Assembly: GCF_002005225.1 (NCBI RefSeq)
Contig: NZ_CP019724.1
Location: 5,969,501-6,033,500, forward strand
Reading direction: 5' to 3'
DNA: 64,000 bases
Source of the DNA: Streptomyces pactum
GTDB lineage: Bacteria; Actinomycetota; Actinomycetes; Streptomycetales; Streptomycetaceae
Under the pieces are notes generated by a model. It was not told the DNA's origin, did not search any database, and was given only the letters and a program-made list of their open reading frames with translations. The stretch's first letter is position 1. Each line of letters starts with the position of its first letter. This document shows, piece by piece, positions 52,364-61,090 of the stretch. The position numbers and the translations under genes were made by a program.

Positions 52364-53091
52364 CCGTCGACTTCTCCAGGTTCCCGCTCGCCCCGGGCGA
52401 CCGCGTACTGGACCTCGGCTGCGGCGCCGGCCGGCACGCGTTCGAGTGCTACCGGCGCGGCGCCCAGGTCGTCGCGCTGGACCGGAACGCCGAGGAGATC
52501 CGCGAGGTCGCCCAGTGGTTCGCGGCGATGAAGGAGGCCGGCGAGGCCCCGGCCGGCGCCACCGCCACCGCGATGGAGGGCGACGCGCTGGCCCTGCCCT
52601 TCCCGGACGAGTCCTTCGACGTCGTCATCATCTCCGAGGTGATGGAGCACATCCACGACGACAAGGGCGTCCTCGCCGAGATGGTCCGCGTCCTCAGGCC
52701 CGGCGGACGCATCGCGATCACCGTGCCGCGCTACGGCCCCGAGAAGGTCTGCTGGACGCTCTCCGACGCCTACCACGAGGTCGAGGGCGGCCACATCCGC
52801 ATCTACAAGGCCGACCAGCTCCTCGCCCGAATCCGCGAAGCCGGCCTCAAGCCCTACGGCACCCACCACGCGCACGCGCTGCACTCGCCGTACTGGTGGC
52901 TGAAGTGCGCGTTCGGCGTCGACAACGACAAGGCGCTGCCGGTACGGGCGTACCACAAGCTGCTGGTCTGGGACATCATGAAGAAGCCGCTGGCGACGCG
53001 GGTCGCCGAGCAGGCGCTGAACCCGCTGATCGGCAAGAGCTTCGTGGCCTACGCCACCAAGCCGCACCTGCCGCCGGTGGACGCCGCGTGA
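52357..53091 (+). CDS. Class I SAM-dependent methyltransferase
   Basis: A 244-residue methyltransferase, GTG 52357 overlapping the GT4 stop. Motif I is DRVLDLGCGAGRHAFECYRRGA (VLDLGCGxG), motif II VVALDRN with the acidic SAM contact, and motif IV SFDVVIISEVMEHIHDDKGVLAEMVRVLRPGGRIAI. The C-terminal part is basic and hydrophobic (HSPYWWLKCAFGVDNDKALPVRAYHKLLVWDIMKKPL). The family acts on lipids, sugars and natural-product aglycones; the substrate is unknown. Overlaps the alpha-barrel gene by 4 bp. Confidence 0.92.
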   Translation: MLTVDFSRFPLAPGDRVLDLGCGAGRHAFECYRRGAQVVALDRNAEEIREVAQWFAAMKEAGEAPAGATATAMEGDALALPFPDESFDVVIISEVMEHIHDDKGVLAEMVRVLRPGGRIAITVPRYGPEKVCWTLSDAYHEVEGGHIRIYKADQLLARIREAGLKPYGTHHAHALHSPYWWLKCAFGVDNDKALPVRAYHKLLVWDIMKKPLATRVAEQALNPLIGKSFVAYATKPHLPPVDAA

Positions 53092-54176
53092 CGTCGCCCC
53101 GCAGTCCTCGCACGCCCCGCACCGAGCACCTCGTCCTGCCCGGTGTCCTCACCGACGCCGAGGCCGCCACCACCGTCCGCGGCATCCTCGCCGAGCAGCG
53201 GGAGGACGGCGCCATCCCGTGGTTCCGCGGGCACCACCTCGACCCGTGGGACCACGTCGAGGCGGCGATGGCCCTGGACGCGGCCGGCGAACACGAGGCC
53301 GCCGAGCGCGCCTACGAGTGGCTGGCCCGGCACCAGAACCCGGACGGCTCCTGGTACGCCGCCTACGCCGACGGCGACTTCGCCGACGTCACCGACCGCG
53401 GCCGGGAGACCAACTTCGTCGCCTACGTCGCCGTCGGCGTCTGGCACCACCACCTCGCCACCGGCGACGACCCGTTCCTGGACCGGATGTGGCCCGTCGT
53501 CCACGCGGCCGTCGAGTTCGTGCTGCGCCTCCAGCAGCCCGGCGGGCAGATCGGCTGGCGACGCGACGACGACGGCACGGACACCACGGACGCCCTGCTG
53601 ACCGGCAGTTCGTCCGTCCACCACGCGCTGCGCTGCGCGCTCGCCATCGCCGAGCAGCGCGAAGAGCCGCAGCCCGACTGGGAGTTGGCCGCGGGCGCGC
53701 TCAGGCACGCCATCCGCCGCCACCCGGAGCGGTTCCTGGACAAGGGCCGCTACTCGATGGACTGGTACTACCCCGTGCTGGGCGGCGCGCTGACCGGTAC
53801 GGAGGCCAGGTCCCGCATCGCGGAGAGCTGGGACCGCTTCGTGGTCCCGGACCTCGGCGTGCGCTGCGTCGTCCCCAATCCCTGGGTCACGGGCGGCGAG
53901 TCGGCCGAACTCGCCCTCGCACTGTGGGCGGTGGGCGAGTCCGACCACGCCCTGGCGGTCCTCCAGTCGATCCAGCACCTGCGCGACCCCGACAGCGGCC
54001 TGTACTGGACGGGCTACGTCTTCGAGGACGACGCGATCTGGCCGCGCGAACTGACCACCTGGACGGCCGGCTCCCTGCTCCTCGCCGTCGCCGCCCTCGG
54101 CGGCCACGAGGCCACCTGCCAGGTCTTCTCCGGCGACCGCCTGCCGAGGGGACTGGACCCGGACTGCTGCGTCTGA
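53088..54176 (+). CDS. Prenyltransferase/squalene cyclase repeat (alpha/alpha barrel) protein
   Basis: A 362-residue cytosolic protein, GTG 53088, with repeats EAAMALDAAGEHEAAERAYEWLARHQNPDGSWYAAY, RGRETNFVAYVAVGVWHHH, LQQPGGQIGWRRDDDGTDTTDALLTG and SIQHLRDPDSGLYWTGYVFEDD. The QxPDGSWY and barrel architecture match prenyltransferase-like/terpene-cyclase-type alpha barrels; the DGTDTTDA stretch is acidic but not the canonical DxDD catalytic element. No membrane segment is present. It ends four bp before a convergent small gene. With GT4 and methyltransferase, it likely modifies a lipid or sugar-lipid; role unknown. Confidence 0.85.
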   Translation: MTSPRSPRTPRTEHLVLPGVLTDAEAATTVRGILAEQREDGAIPWFRGHHLDPWDHVEAAMALDAAGEHEAAERAYEWLARHQNPDGSWYAAYADGDFADVTDRGRETNFVAYVAVGVWHHHLATGDDPFLDRMWPVVHAAVEFVLRLQQPGGQIGWRRDDDGTDTTDALLTGSSSVHHALRCALAIAEQREEPQPDWELAAGALRHAIRRHPERFLDKGRYSMDWYYPVLGGALTGTEARSRIAESWDRFVVPDLGVRCVVPNPWVTGGESAELALALWAVGESDHALAVLQSIQHLRDPDSGLYWTGYVFEDDAIWPRELTTWTAGSLLLAVAALGGHEATCQVFSGDRLPRGLDPDCCV

Positions 54177-54180
54177 GCCG

Positions 54181-54474
54181 TCAGCGGCGGCCGAGGCGGT
54201 TGGCGATGGCGTGGCCGACGAACAGGTAGACGACCGCGGCCAGTCCGTAACCGGCGACGACCCGCGCCCACGCCTCGTCGAACGTGAACAGGTCTCGTGA
54301 CCAGCCGGCCAGCCAGTTGGCCGCGTCGTGGACGAAGCGCACCAGGTCGTTGGCCCGGTTCGCGTCCAACAGGTACATCAGGATCCACAGTCCGAGGATG
54401 ACGGCCATGATGTCCGCGATCACCGCGACGGCCGTCCCTGCGGAGTTGGAGCCACTGCGACTTCGAGGGGACAT
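54181..54474 (-). CDS. Small two-helix membrane protein
   Basis: A 97-residue protein starting MSPRSRSGSNSAGTAVAVIAD. Helix 1 is about VAVIADIMAVILGLWILMYLL, helix 2 about VVAGYGLAAVVYLFVGHAIAN, with a 30-residue polar loop (NRANDLVRFVHDAANWLAGWSRDLFTFDEAW) between them. It looks like a small conserved Streptomyces membrane protein and carries no recognised domain. It ends five bp from the alpha-barrel gene and lies 119 bp downstream of the DUF5336 gene on the same strand. Confidence 0.75.
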   Translation of the reverse strand: MSPRSRSGSNSAGTAVAVIADIMAVILGLWILMYLLDANRANDLVRFVHDAANWLAGWSRDLFTFDEAWARVVAGYGLAAVVYLFVGHAIANRLGRR

Positions 54475-54593
54475 GCTTCCCGTCTGGCCCCGAATGCGTG
54501 TCTGAAACCTGCGGCGGATGCCTACGGCGGCGGCCCCTCGCCCGGAAGTCCCGGTGGGCGAGGGGCCGTTGACGTTCGGCGGGGCGGGCGCGG

Positions 54594-55469
54594 TCAGCCG
54601 CGCTGGATGCCCGAGGTGTCCTGCAGCACGCCGCGGCGGCCGTCCTGCGTCTGGGCGACCAGGTTGGCGCCGCGCTGCTCGACGGCCAGGTACCAGGTGC
54701 CCGGCGCCAGCTCGGCGATCGGCGTGGGGGAGCCGTCCTCCGCGAACAGCGGACGCGGCACCGGCACGGCGAACCAGAACGGCGAGAAGTCCCCGGCCGG
54801 CTGGGCCTGCGCCTGCTGCGGCTGCGGGGCCTGCGGCTGCGGCTGACCCGGCTGCGGCTGGCCGCCACCGAAGGACTGCCCCGGATGTCCCGGCTGACCG
54901 GGCTGACCGGGCTGGCCCGGCTGGCCGCCGTACGGCTGCTGCTGCGCGCCCGGGTAGCCGTAACCGCCCTGGGGCTGGCCGCCGTAGGGCTGCGGCGCGG
55001 CCGGACGGGCGGCCGGGATCAGGGAGCCCTTGAGGGCGGGGACCAGCGGGGTGGCGACGGCCGCGGCGGCCATGACGAGCGTGGCGACGAGCGCGAGGAT
55101 CAGGCCGATGCCGAGGTCGGGGCCGTCGGAGCTGCCGCCGATGTTGTCGACACCGCTGGCCGGGTCGAGGACGTTGCCGAGCGCGCTCCACGCCGCGAAG
55201 ACCGTGAACGCGATGCCGAACTGGCCGAGGTCGAGACCCGCGACCTTCTTGGGCTGCGGCAGCCCCCGGGCGACCACGATGAGCGCCGCGCCGATGATGC
55301 CCGCCAGAACGACACCGAACACGACCGGGCCGCTGCCCCAAAGGCTGGGGAGCTCGAGCTCGTCGGGGGCGTCTTCGACGGAGTAGAGGCCGAGGAACGA
55401 CGCGATGAACAGCAACACCGCTGCTCCGATCACCACGCCGTCGCCTCGAGTGAGGGAGCGGATATTCAC
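54594..55469 (-). CDS. DUF5336-like membrane protein with Pro/Gly/Gln-rich tail
   Basis: A 291-residue protein. Four helices in the first 150 residues (GVVIGAAVLLFIASFLGLYSV, VVFGVVLAGIIGAALIVVARG, FGIAFTVFAAWSALGNVL, GLILALVATLVMAAAAVATPLV) are followed by a low-complexity region of PGQ/GYG repeats (QPQGGYGYPGAQQQPYGGQPGQPG) and a globular C-terminal domain (FSPFWFAVPVPRPLFAEDGSPTPIAELAPGTWYLAVEQRGANLVAQTQDGRRGVL). The membrane domain is that of the uncharacterised actinobacterial DUF5336 family. The tail is also similar to the Pro-rich tails elsewhere in the window. Confidence 0.83.
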   Translation of the reverse strand: MNIRSLTRGDGVVIGAAVLLFIASFLGLYSVEDAPDELELPSLWGSGPVVFGVVLAGIIGAALIVVARGLPQPKKVAGLDLGQFGIAFTVFAAWSALGNVLDPASGVDNIGGSSDGPDLGIGLILALVATLVMAAAAVATPLVPALKGSLIPAARPAAPQPYGGQPQGGYGYPGAQQQPYGGQPGQPGQPGQPGHPGQSFGGGQPQPGQPQPQAPQPQQAQAQPAGDFSPFWFAVPVPRPLFAEDGSPTPIAELAPGTWYLAVEQRGANLVAQTQDGRRGVLQDTSGIQRG

Positions 55470-55631
55470 TTCAGGTCCTTCGTAGGTCGTCTCGTCGTCG
55501 GTAGAGGCGTCGCTGTCACCATGTCGCCGTCAGGTTCGGGTCCGGTGCGAAGCGCGGGGGTGGCCCCTCATCGTACGGAGACACTATCGTCCGCACCTCG
55601 GGGCTGTCCGCCGGGATCAGCGGGCCGATCG

Positions 55632-56618
55632 CTACCCGCGCAGGAAACTCACGATTCCCTCAGACATCCCTTGCGCCGCCTTCTGCCGCCAGGCGCCGTC
55701 GGTCAGCAACGCCGCGTCCTCGCCGTCGCGCATGTTGCCGCACTCGACGAACACCTTGGGAACGGTCGACAGATTGAGACCGCCCAGGTCCGTGCGCGTG
55801 ACGAGACCGGTGCCGCCGCCGACGTAGTTGGAGGGCGCGCTGCCCGTGACGCGGACGAAGCTGCCCGCGATGCGCTCGCCGAGTTCGGCGGACGGGGCGA
55901 CGATGGCGCGGGTGTCGGCCTCGCCGTCGTGCACGGAGCCCGGCAGGATCACGTGGAAGCCGCGGTTGCCGGCCCCCGACCCGTCGGCGTGGATCGAGAT
56001 CGCGGCGTCTGCCTCCGCCTCGTTGCCGATGCGGGCCCGCTCGTCCACGCAGGGGCCGTACGGACGGTCGTCGTCCTGCGTCAGTTTCACCGTGGCGCCC
56101 TGCTCCTCCAGGAGCGTGCGCAGCCGGTGGGCCACGTCCAGGGTGAACTTCGCCTCCGGCCAGCCCGCGTTGGTAGCCGTGCCCGTCGTGTCGCACTCCT
56201 TCCAGTGCGTGCCGACGTTCACCTTGCGGTTGATCGCGGAGGCGTGCCGGAAGTTGCCGGGGTTGTGTCCCGGGTCGATGACGACGACCTTGCCCTCGAG
56301 GGGGCCGGCCGCCGCGGGCGCGGACTTCGAGGCGGAGGGCTTGGCCGTCGTCGCCGACGGGGAGGTGCCCGCGGGCCTCTTGGCGTCGTCGGTGGGGGAC
56401 GCGGGACCACTGGAGGACGGCGCCGGCGAGGTCCGCACGCCGCCCGCGCGGTCCGTACCGCCCCCGCCGCCACCGTCGGACGGGCCGCCGACCGCCGCGT
56501 ACACCCCCCACCCGAGCAGCGCCCCGGGCACCAGCGCGGCGATCGCCACGGTCAGCGGGCGGCGCAGCGGGGAACGGCGGGGCTGGGGTGGATCGAGGTC
56601 CGGGCCTGTGTACGACAC
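55632..56618 (-). CDS. N-acetylmuramoyl-L-alanine amidase (Amidase_3)
   Basis: A 328-residue cell-wall hydrolase. The N-terminal helix (LTVAIAALVPGALLGWGVYAAVGG) anchors it; a Ser/Pro/Ala-rich linker (about 60 residues) follows. The catalytic domain has GKVVVIDPGHNPGNFRHAS (first zinc His), WPEAKFTLDVAHRLRTLL (zinc Glu), AISIHADGSGAGNRGFHV (second zinc His) and KVFVECGNMRDGEDAALL (catalytic Glu). All zinc ligands are intact. It cleaves the amide between MurNAc and L-Ala of the stem peptide. Unlike many homologues it lacks a separate peptidoglycan-binding repeat. Start ATG 56618. Confidence 0.94.
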   Translation of the reverse strand: MSYTGPDLDPPQPRRSPLRRPLTVAIAALVPGALLGWGVYAAVGGPSDGGGGGGTDRAGGVRTSPAPSSSGPASPTDDAKRPAGTSPSATTAKPSASKSAPAAAGPLEGKVVVIDPGHNPGNFRHASAINRKVNVGTHWKECDTTGTATNAGWPEAKFTLDVAHRLRTLLEEQGATVKLTQDDDRPYGPCVDERARIGNEAEADAAISIHADGSGAGNRGFHVILPGSVHDGEADTRAIVAPSAELGERIAGSFVRVTGSAPSNYVGGGTGLVTRTDLGGLNLSTVPKVFVECGNMRDGEDAALLTDGAWRQKAAQGMSEGIVSFLRG

Positions 56619-56640
56619 GCAGCGACTCTAGACCGCGCCC

Positions 56641-57291
56641 TCAGATCCCCGCGCCCGTTCGCCGCAGGACGCGCAGCGAGTCGGTCACGGAGACCTCGGT
56701 GAACGCTCCGGACGCCAGGGCCCTGAGGTACACGCGGTACGGGGCCTGGCCGGTGAACTCGTCGGCCGGGTCCGGGAAGACGTCGTGGATGACCAGCAGG
56801 CCGCCGTCGGCGACGTGCGGGGCCCAGCCCTCGTAGTCGGCGTTCGCGTGCTCGTCGGTGTGGCCGCCGTCGACGAACACGAGGCCGAGGGGGGAGTTCC
56901 AGACCGCCGCCACCCGGGGTGAGCGGCCGACGAGGGCCACCACGTGCTCCTCCAGCCCGGCCCGGTGGAGGGTGCGGCGGAAGGCGGGGAGGGTGTCCAT
57001 CACGCCCAGTTCGGGGTCGACCGTCTCCGGGTCGTGGTAGTCCCAGCCCGGCTGCTGCTCCTCGCTGCCCCGGTGGTGGTCGACGGTGAGCGCGGTCACT
57101 CCGGCCCGGCGGGCCGCGTCGGCGAGCAGGACCGTGGAGCGCCCGCAGTACGTGCCGACCTCCAGCAGCGGCAGCCCGAGCCCGCCGGCCTCCACCGCCG
57201 CGGCGTACAGCGCGAGACCTTCGTGCGCGGGCATGAACCCCTTCGCGGCCTCGAAGGCGGCCAGGGTCTCGGGGGTGGGTGCCGCGGACAT
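56641..57291 (-). CDS. Class I SAM methyltransferase (Methyltransf_24, TylF-like)
   Basis: A 216-residue protein, ATG 57291 (GGAAGGA upstream). Motif I LPLLEVGTYCGRSTVLLADAA, then VTALTVDHHRGSEEQQPGWDY (ribose-binding acid), VVALVGRSPRVAAVWNSPLGLVFVDGGHTDEHANADYEGW and GGLLVIHDVFPD, with the D-G-G-H metal element of TylF/CmcI-type O-methyltransferases. This class methylates sugars or aglycones and uses Mg2+. The substrate is unknown. It lies 22 bp upstream of the amidase gene on the same strand, so they may share an mRNA. Confidence 0.86.
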   Translation of the reverse strand: MSAAPTPETLAAFEAAKGFMPAHEGLALYAAAVEAGGLGLPLLEVGTYCGRSTVLLADAARRAGVTALTVDHHRGSEEQQPGWDYHDPETVDPELGVMDTLPAFRRTLHRAGLEEHVVALVGRSPRVAAVWNSPLGLVFVDGGHTDEHANADYEGWAPHVADGGLLVIHDVFPDPADEFTGQAPYRVYLRALASGAFTEVSVTDSLRVLRRTGAGI

Positions 57292-57343
57292 GGGGGTCCT
57301 TCCGGTGGTGCGGGTGTGCCGGCGCCCCATCGTGCCGTACCCC

Positions 57344-57432
57344 CTGCCGGGCGTGCGGCAGAGGGTACGGACGGGGCTCTGCCGGGGTGCGGCAGAGGGT
57401 ACGGACGGGAGGCTCTGCCGGGTGTGCGGCAG
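57344..57432. repeat. 35-nt tandem repeat, about 2.5 copies
   Basis: CTGCCGG-CGTGCGGCAGAGGGTACGGACGGG units start at 57344, 57379 and about 57414. A second G-rich tandem pattern (GGCGGGGACGGAG) follows to about 57495, just before the stop of the MFS gene. Confidence 0.8.
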
Positions 57433-57504
57433 GGGGGCGAGGCGGGACGGGCGGGGACGGAGGCTGGGCGGGCGGGGACGGAGACGGGACGGGCGGCGTG
57501 CGGG

Positions 57505-59274
57505 TCAGGCGGAGACCGTCTCGCCCGGCAGGGCCAGGTCCAGGTCGACCGTGTCCTCGCCGCCGGTGTGGGTCGCCGAGTGGGCGAGCGGGCCGTGGCC
57601 CGGGGCGCGGGCGGCCAGGACGTACGGGCCCCCGGCGGGGACGGCCAGGGTGTAGCCGCCGTCCTCGGTGGAGAGGGTGGCGCCCGCCTGGCGGCCGTGC
57701 CGGTCGATCAGCGTGACCTTGGCGCGCGCGACGGGCGCGCCGTCCGTGGCCAGTACCCGGCCGCGAAATGCGCGGACCGACGCCTCGGTGCCGGGCTCTG
57801 CGGCCAGCGCCTGCTCGGCACGGGCCAGGTTCGCGTCCTCCTCGCTGCTCGCGCGCAGTCGCGAGGAGGCCGCCGGGCGGCGGCGGGGGAGGAAGAAGGC
57901 CAGCGCCAGGCCGACGGCGACCGCCGCGGTCGCGATCAGGAAGGAGACGCGGAAGCCGTGCATGGTGGGAACGGCGACCCCGCCGACGTCGGTCGCCGTG
58001 TTGGCGAGCACCATGCCGATGACGGCGCTCGACACCGACGTGCCGATGGACCGCATCAGGGTGTTCAGGCCGTTGGCGGCGCCCGTCTCCGAGGCCGGGA
58101 CCGCGCCGACGATCAGCGCGGGCAGCGAGGAGTAGGCGAGGCCGATGCCGGCGCCGAGCAGGACCGAGGTGACGACGGTCTGCCAGGCGGCGCTCATCAG
58201 GCCGAGGCCGCCGCCGTAGCCGACCGCGATGATCAGCAGGCCGATGATCAGGGTGGTGCGGGGGCCGTAGCGGGCGGACAGGCGGGCGTACACCGGCGCC
58301 GTGAACATCATCGTCAGGCCCAGCGGGGCCACGCACAGGCCCGCGACGACCATGGACTGGCCGAGGCCGTAGCCGGTCTCGGAGGGCAACTGGAGGAGTT
58401 GGGGCAGGACCAGGGAGACGACGTAGAAGGCGACGCCGACCATGATCGAGGCGAGGTTGGTGAGCAGCACCTCACGGCGGGCCGTGGTGCGCAGGTCGAC
58501 CAGCGGGGCCGCGACGCGCAGCTCCATCAGACCCCACAGGAGCAGTACCACCACGGCGGCGGCGAACAGGCCGAGCGTGGTGGGCGACGACCAGCCCCAG
58601 TCGCCGCCCTTCGTGACCGGCAGGAGCAGGAGGACCAGGCCGGCCGTCAGGCCGAGCGCGCCCGGCAGGTCGAAGGAGCCCTTGGCGCGCAGCGGGGACT
58701 CCGGTACGACGACGAGGGTCAGGACGATGGCGAGGACGCCGAGGCCGGCGGCGCCGTAGAACAGGGCGTGCCAGTCGGTGTGCTGCGCGACCAGGGCCGC
58801 CGCGGGCAGCGCCAGGCCGCCGCCGACGCCGATCGAGGAACTCATCAGCGCCATCGCGGAGCCGAGCCGCTCGCGCGGCAGCATGTCGCGCATCAGGCCG
58901 ATGCCGAGGGGTATCGCGCCCATCGCGAAGCCCTGGAGGGTGCGGCCGACGATCATCGGGACCAGGGCGTCGGTGAACGCGCTGACCAGCGCGCCCACCA
59001 CCATCACCGACAGGCTGGCGATCAGCATGCGGCGCTTGCCGAACAGGTCGCCGAGCCGGCCCATGATCGGCGTGGCCACGGCTCCGGACAGGAGCGTGGA
59101 GGTCAGGACCCAGGTGGCGTTGCCGGGGGTCGTGTCCAGGAGTTGCGGCAGATCCTTGATGACCGGGACGAGCAGGGTCTGCATCACCGCGACGACGATG
59201 CCCGCGAAGGCGAGCACCGGGACGGTGGCTCCGCTCGCTTCCCGGGCGGGTTCGTCGGTCGTCGTGTGGGACAT
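57505..59274 (-). CDS. DHA2-family MFS exporter with C-terminal carboxypeptidase-regulatory-like domain
   Basis: A 589-residue protein. The first ~480 residues are a 14-helix drug:H+ antiporter (DHA2): motif A in MGRLGDLFGKRRMLIASLSVM, the D-(x)-R element in LVPMIVGRTLQGFAMGAIPLGIGLMRD, motif C-like GVGGGLALPAAALV. From about residue 505 a soluble region follows: SVRAFRGRVLATDGAPVARAKVTLIDRHGRQAGATLSTEDGGYTLAVPAGGPYVLAARAPGHGP, a CarboxypepD_reg-type beta-sandwich. This would face the cytoplasm if the transporter has an even helix number. It is divergent from another DHA2 exporter. Confidence 0.9.
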   Translation of the reverse strand: MSHTTTDEPAREASGATVPVLAFAGIVVAVMQTLLVPVIKDLPQLLDTTPGNATWVLTSTLLSGAVATPIMGRLGDLFGKRRMLIASLSVMVVGALVSAFTDALVPMIVGRTLQGFAMGAIPLGIGLMRDMLPRERLGSAMALMSSSIGVGGGLALPAAALVAQHTDWHALFYGAAGLGVLAIVLTLVVVPESPLRAKGSFDLPGALGLTAGLVLLLLPVTKGGDWGWSSPTTLGLFAAAVVVLLLWGLMELRVAAPLVDLRTTARREVLLTNLASIMVGVAFYVVSLVLPQLLQLPSETGYGLGQSMVVAGLCVAPLGLTMMFTAPVYARLSARYGPRTTLIIGLLIIAVGYGGGLGLMSAAWQTVVTSVLLGAGIGLAYSSLPALIVGAVPASETGAANGLNTLMRSIGTSVSSAVIGMVLANTATDVGGVAVPTMHGFRVSFLIATAAVAVGLALAFFLPRRRPAASSRLRASSEEDANLARAEQALAAEPGTEASVRAFRGRVLATDGAPVARAKVTLIDRHGRQAGATLSTEDGGYTLAVPAGGPYVLAARAPGHGPLAHSATHTGGEDTVDLDLALPGETVSA

Positions 59275-59499
59275 TGAGTGAGGCCTCCAGGCCGGAGTCG
59301 GCGGATACGGTGCGTGTCGGCGGATACGGTGCGTGATCGAGGTGTGTGCAGTGCGAACCTCGTGCCCCGGGGCAACTATTCCGTTGCTTCGAGTCCCTAA
59401 CTATTTCTTGACCTTCTCTTGGCCGGGCGGCTACGTCCGCGGACCTACGACGGTCCGGGGACCAAATGCCGATGCAAGGGGCGCACCCGGCTTGAGACC
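59275..59499. other. Divergent promoter region of two MFS exporters
   Basis: Contains a direct 20-nt repeat with core GTCGGCGGATACGGTGCGTG (about 59296-59315 and 59316-59334), possibly regulator half sites, and AT-rich sequence at about 59370-59410. TTGACC at 59408-59413 resembles a -35. No gene seen. Confidence 0.45.
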
Positions 59500-60951
59500 A
59501 TGACACTCATGCTCGAAGCCGCCGGTACTGCCACCGCCCCTATATCCCCCCGCCGCACGCCGCCCACCTGGCTGGTCGTGGCGCTCGCATGCGCCGGACA
59601 GTTCCTGGTCGTGCTCGACGTGTCCGTCGTCAACGTCGCCCTGCCGTCGATGCGGGCCGACCTCGCACTGAGCGCGCAGGGACTCCAGTGGGTGGTCAAC
59701 GCCTACGCCATCGCCTTCGCCGGCTTCATGCTGCTCGGCGGACGGGCCGGCGACCTGTACGGGCGCAAGCGGATGTTCCTGGTCGGGCTCGGACTGTTCA
59801 CACTGGCCTCGCTGGGCGGCGGGCTCGCCCAGGAGAGCTGGCAACTGCTGGCCGCGCGGGCCGTGCAGGGGCTGGGGGCGGCGGTGCTCGCCCCCTCGAC
59901 GCTGACCATCCTGACCGCGGCGGTGCCGGAGGGCGCGGCGCGGGCCCGGGCGATCGCCACCTGGACCGCCGTGGGCGCGGGCGGCGGCGCCGCGGGCGGC
60001 CTGGTGGGCGGCGTCCTGGTGGACGGGCTGTCGTGGCGCTGGGTGCTGCTGATCAACGTGCCGGTGGGCGCGGTGGTGCTGGCCGGTGCCCTGCGGTGGC
60101 TGACCGAGAGCCGGGCGGGGGAACGACGGCGCCTCGACCTGCCGGGCGCGCTCCTGGTCACCGCCGGTCTGGCCGTCCTGGCCTACGGCATCTCGCAGAC
60201 CGAGTCCGAGGGGTGGACGGCGGCCGCCACGCTGGTGCCGCTGCTCGCCGGGCTCGGGCTGCTCGCGCTGTTCCTCCTCGTCGAGGCCCGGACGGCGGCG
60301 CCGCTGATGCCGCTCGGGCTGCTGCGGCTGCGGTCGGTGGCGTCGGCGAACGTGGCGATGCTGGTGTCCGGCTCGTCGATGTTCGCGATGTGGTTCTTCA
60401 TGACGCTCTACGCGCAGAACGTACTGGGCTACACCCCGCTGGAGGCCGGTCTCGCCCTGGTGCCCAGCTCACTGGCGGTGGTCCTCGGGTCGAAGGCGGC
60501 GCCGCGGTTCATGCCGGTGATCGGGGCCCGGAACGTGGCCGTGCTGGGCACGCTCGTGGCGGCGGTCGGCTTCGGCTGGCAGTCCACGATGACCGCGGAC
60601 GGCGGGTACCTGACCGCGATCATGATCCCCGGGATCCTGATGATGCTGGGCGCGGGTCTGGCGGCGACTCCGCTGGCGTCGCTGGCCATCTCCGGCGGGG
60701 CGGCCGGGGACGCCGGGCTGGTCTCGGGGCTGATCAACACCTCCCGGACGATGGGCGGTTCGCTGGGACTCGCCGTGATGTCGACGATCGCGGCGGCCCG
60801 GGCCGGGGGAGAGGACGCCGGGCCCGAGGAACTGACGGACGGGTACGCGCTGGTGTTCCGTACGGCGACGGTGGTGCTGGTCGCCGGGGCGGTGCTGATG
60901 CGGGTGTGGCTGCCGGCGGGGGAACGAGCCGGGCGCCGGCCGCGGGAATGA
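59500..60951 (+). CDS. DHA2-family MFS exporter
   Basis: A 483-residue transporter, ATG 59500 (start of the family-like N-terminus MTLMLEAAGT; the ORF start at 59419 adds 27 unlikely residues). Helix 1 is WLVVALACAGQFLVVLDVSVVNVALPSMRADL, the DHA2 signature with D in LDVSVVNVALP; motif A is GGRAGDLYGRKRMFLVG; motif C is GAGGGAAGGLVGGVLVDGLSWRW. It has 14 predicted helices. EmrB/QacA-type exporters of this kind remove drugs or antibiotics. It is divergent from the domain-fused exporter and convergent with the response regulator gene. Confidence 0.93.
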   Translation: MTLMLEAAGTATAPISPRRTPPTWLVVALACAGQFLVVLDVSVVNVALPSMRADLALSAQGLQWVVNAYAIAFAGFMLLGGRAGDLYGRKRMFLVGLGLFTLASLGGGLAQESWQLLAARAVQGLGAAVLAPSTLTILTAAVPEGAARARAIATWTAVGAGGGAAGGLVGGVLVDGLSWRWVLLINVPVGAVVLAGALRWLTESRAGERRRLDLPGALLVTAGLAVLAYGISQTESEGWTAAATLVPLLAGLGLLALFLLVEARTAAPLMPLGLLRLRSVASANVAMLVSGSSMFAMWFFMTLYAQNVLGYTPLEAGLALVPSSLAVVLGSKAAPRFMPVIGARNVAVLGTLVAAVGFGWQSTMTADGGYLTAIMIPGILMMLGAGLAATPLASLAISGGAAGDAGLVSGLINTSRTMGGSLGLAVMSTIAAARAGGEDAGPEELTDGYALVFRTATVVLVAGAVLMRVWLPAGERAGRRPRE

Positions 60952-60968
60952 CCGCGCCCGATCCACCC

Positions 60969-61090
60969 CGCGCGCACCGGCTCGCACCACCCGCCCGGCT
61001 CAGAGCCCCCCGCGCGCACCGGCTCGCACCCGCCCGGCTCAGAGCCCTCCGCGCGCACCGGCTCGCACCCGCCCGGCTCAGAGCCAGCCC
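60969..61090. repeat. 39-42 nt tandem repeat, three copies
   Basis: CGCGCGCACCGGCTCGCACC starts at 60969, 61011 and 61050, each followed by CGCCCGGCTCAGAGCC. The last unit runs into the 3' end of the response regulator gene. Confidence 0.9.
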
